NCBI GenBank assembly: GCA_963832365.1 | Contig: CAWHUL010000012.1 | Location: 1-64,000, forward strand | Direction: 5' to 3' | Length of the DNA: 64,000 nt | Origin: CAWBRT01 sp963832365 | Lineage (GTDB): Bacteria; Acidobacteriota; Terriglobia; Terriglobales; Acidobacteriaceae | Part shown: piece by piece, positions 63,122 to 64,000 of the stretch | Layout: each line of letters begins with the position of its first letter | How positions within the stretch are numbered: the stretch's first letter is position 1 | Made by a program: the position numbers and the translations under genes | Notes under the pieces: model-generated | What the model saw: the letters and a program-made list of their open reading frames with translations, nothing else | What the model was told of the DNA's origin: nothing | The model's database searches: none

Positions 63122-64000
63122 AAATACCCCCAAACGACACCGATTGACCCTGCCCTGAGGGCACTCTCCAGGCTAAATCAGTTATTGCGTCTGCGGGACG
63201 CCCTCGGTGGCCTACAGCAGTTTTACCGACCAGGACGATTACTATACTTACTACTAACAGCAACCTAAATTGCGCCATAACAATTGTGCACCTTCGTGGG
63301 CGTTAGTCAAGAGTGCTTGCAGAAAATATCAATAGGCGCCGCGCTAATACGGGCTCATGGGGCGAAGTTACTGGAAGAATTGTGACTGGGATTGTCGCTC
63401 GATGCATATGTATTTAATACATAGGTAACTTTTAAAACAACCCAAATCGCCTTGCAAAACTAGGACAGAGTAGAAGTCACCGTCAAGAACCGCTGGCGTT
63501 AAATACTAGTAAAGCCAAGAGATTACGGATTGCCAGCCAGCGGTATGCTGCAACCAAAGCCGACACCGCCAATACCGTTCAATGCGACAGCAGCGAATGG
63601 TAAATTGTGTTAACAGCTGCCTTAGCCCAGAGGCCCAGCTCAAACGTTTGTTCTAGTTTCCGAACTAATCGTAATTCGGCGCCACATCACAGGGCAATTT
63701 TGCCCATCAGTTCCGAGTCATTTGTGGAGATGGCCAATAAACCCAAATGGCAGGTTCTGGTTAAACACCGGTGCTGTTTGCCCGGCTCACCTCCTCACAA
63801 ACCGGCGTTACTTTCTGACGCTCGCCCCTGTAACACACGGCGGAAGAATGCGTGGCCTAATCCCAGAGCCGGCTCTTCGAGTGTCCGTTAATCGTCGGGT
63901 AGAATAACCTATCACTTTTGCCAGTTGTCTTCTTCACCATTATCGATAGTTACTATCCTATGAACGGAGATCGATTTCATTGAATCAATAAGCGTTACAG
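63122..64000. other. Gene-poor AT-rich right end
   Basis: About 880 bases carry no supported gene. They contain the promoter of the histidine kinase and a palindrome described separately. Frames such as 63607-63891 show no domain, ribosome site or codon bias and are not accepted. Confidence 0.45.
63407..63423. promoter_or_regulatory. Perfect palindrome upstream of the histidine kinase
   Basis: TATGTATT and AATACATA face each other around a single T. Such 8-base perfect arms in an AT-rich stretch resemble an operator for a dimeric regulator. The bound protein is unknown. Confidence 0.35.

Noticed and set aside
63607..63891. Plus-strand frame of 94 codons at the right end
   Set aside because: No domain, no ribosome site, and AT-rich non-coding look.

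Overview
The window reads as a chromosomal segment of an acidobacterium, probably of the Koribacter/Terriglobales type. This is an inference from family-level memory. The pointers are the GC-rich codon use, DUF3108 and DUF6599 proteins, a small secreted DUF5818-like protein, a RpoB carrying a cysteine-rich insertion, and a Gram-negative LPS core pathway. No transposase, integrase, CRISPR array or rRNA gene was seen.

Layout. 0-6 kb: a YkgJ-type cysteine-cluster protein (cut by the window edge), a four-helix membrane protein, a conserved hypothetical, rlmD and comEC. 6-13 kb: small regulatory-looking proteins, a DUF3108 protein, then a leftward envelope cluster waaA-lpxK, rfaE1-rfaE2, a family 9 glycosyltransferase (broken by two frameshifts) and an isoprenylcysteine-methyltransferase-like protein. 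13-16.3 kb: a polar amino-acid ABC transporter (binding protein, two permeases, ATPase). 17.4-21.6 kb: a leftward redox operon with a NapH/NapG-like polyferredoxin membrane protein, a DUF6599 lipoprotein and two DUF362 proteins. 21.7-29.2 kb: accessory metabolism (CMD and RraA proteins, a TonB receptor, an M20 peptidase, an anchored hypothetical).

29.4-45.8 kb is the translation/transcription core: tRNA-Thr, tRNA-Tyr, tRNA-Gly, tRNA-Thr, tuf, rpmG, tRNA-Trp, secE, nusG, rplK, rplA, rplJ, rplL, rpoB, rpoC, closed by a clear intrinsic terminator. The rplJ-rplL spacer (372 nt) and the rplL-rpoB spacer (1,008 nt) are unusually long. The second holds a terminator-like hairpin and several further stem-loops. 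YihY, pyruvate kinase (frameshifted) and two hypotheticals follow.

50-63 kb is the most interesting part. It holds an aspT-aspD pair (aspartate:alanine antiporter plus aspartate 4-decarboxylase), a PPK2 polyphosphate kinase, and a second leftward unit with a 941-residue Orn/Lys/Arg-type decarboxylase, an AspT-family antiporter and an outer-membrane barrel. A sensor histidine kinase with a periplasmic binding-protein-like input domain lies upstream. The simplest reading is a double decarboxylation/antiport module that consumes protons and builds proton-motive force under acid or energy stress. The pairing of a group-I-type decarboxylase with an AspT-type carrier looks unusual.

Four places need one base removed to restore a reading frame: two in the glycosyltransferase, one in the DUF5818-like gene and one in pyk. 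All four are in the same direction, so base-insertion errors in the assembly are more likely than four real pseudogenes.
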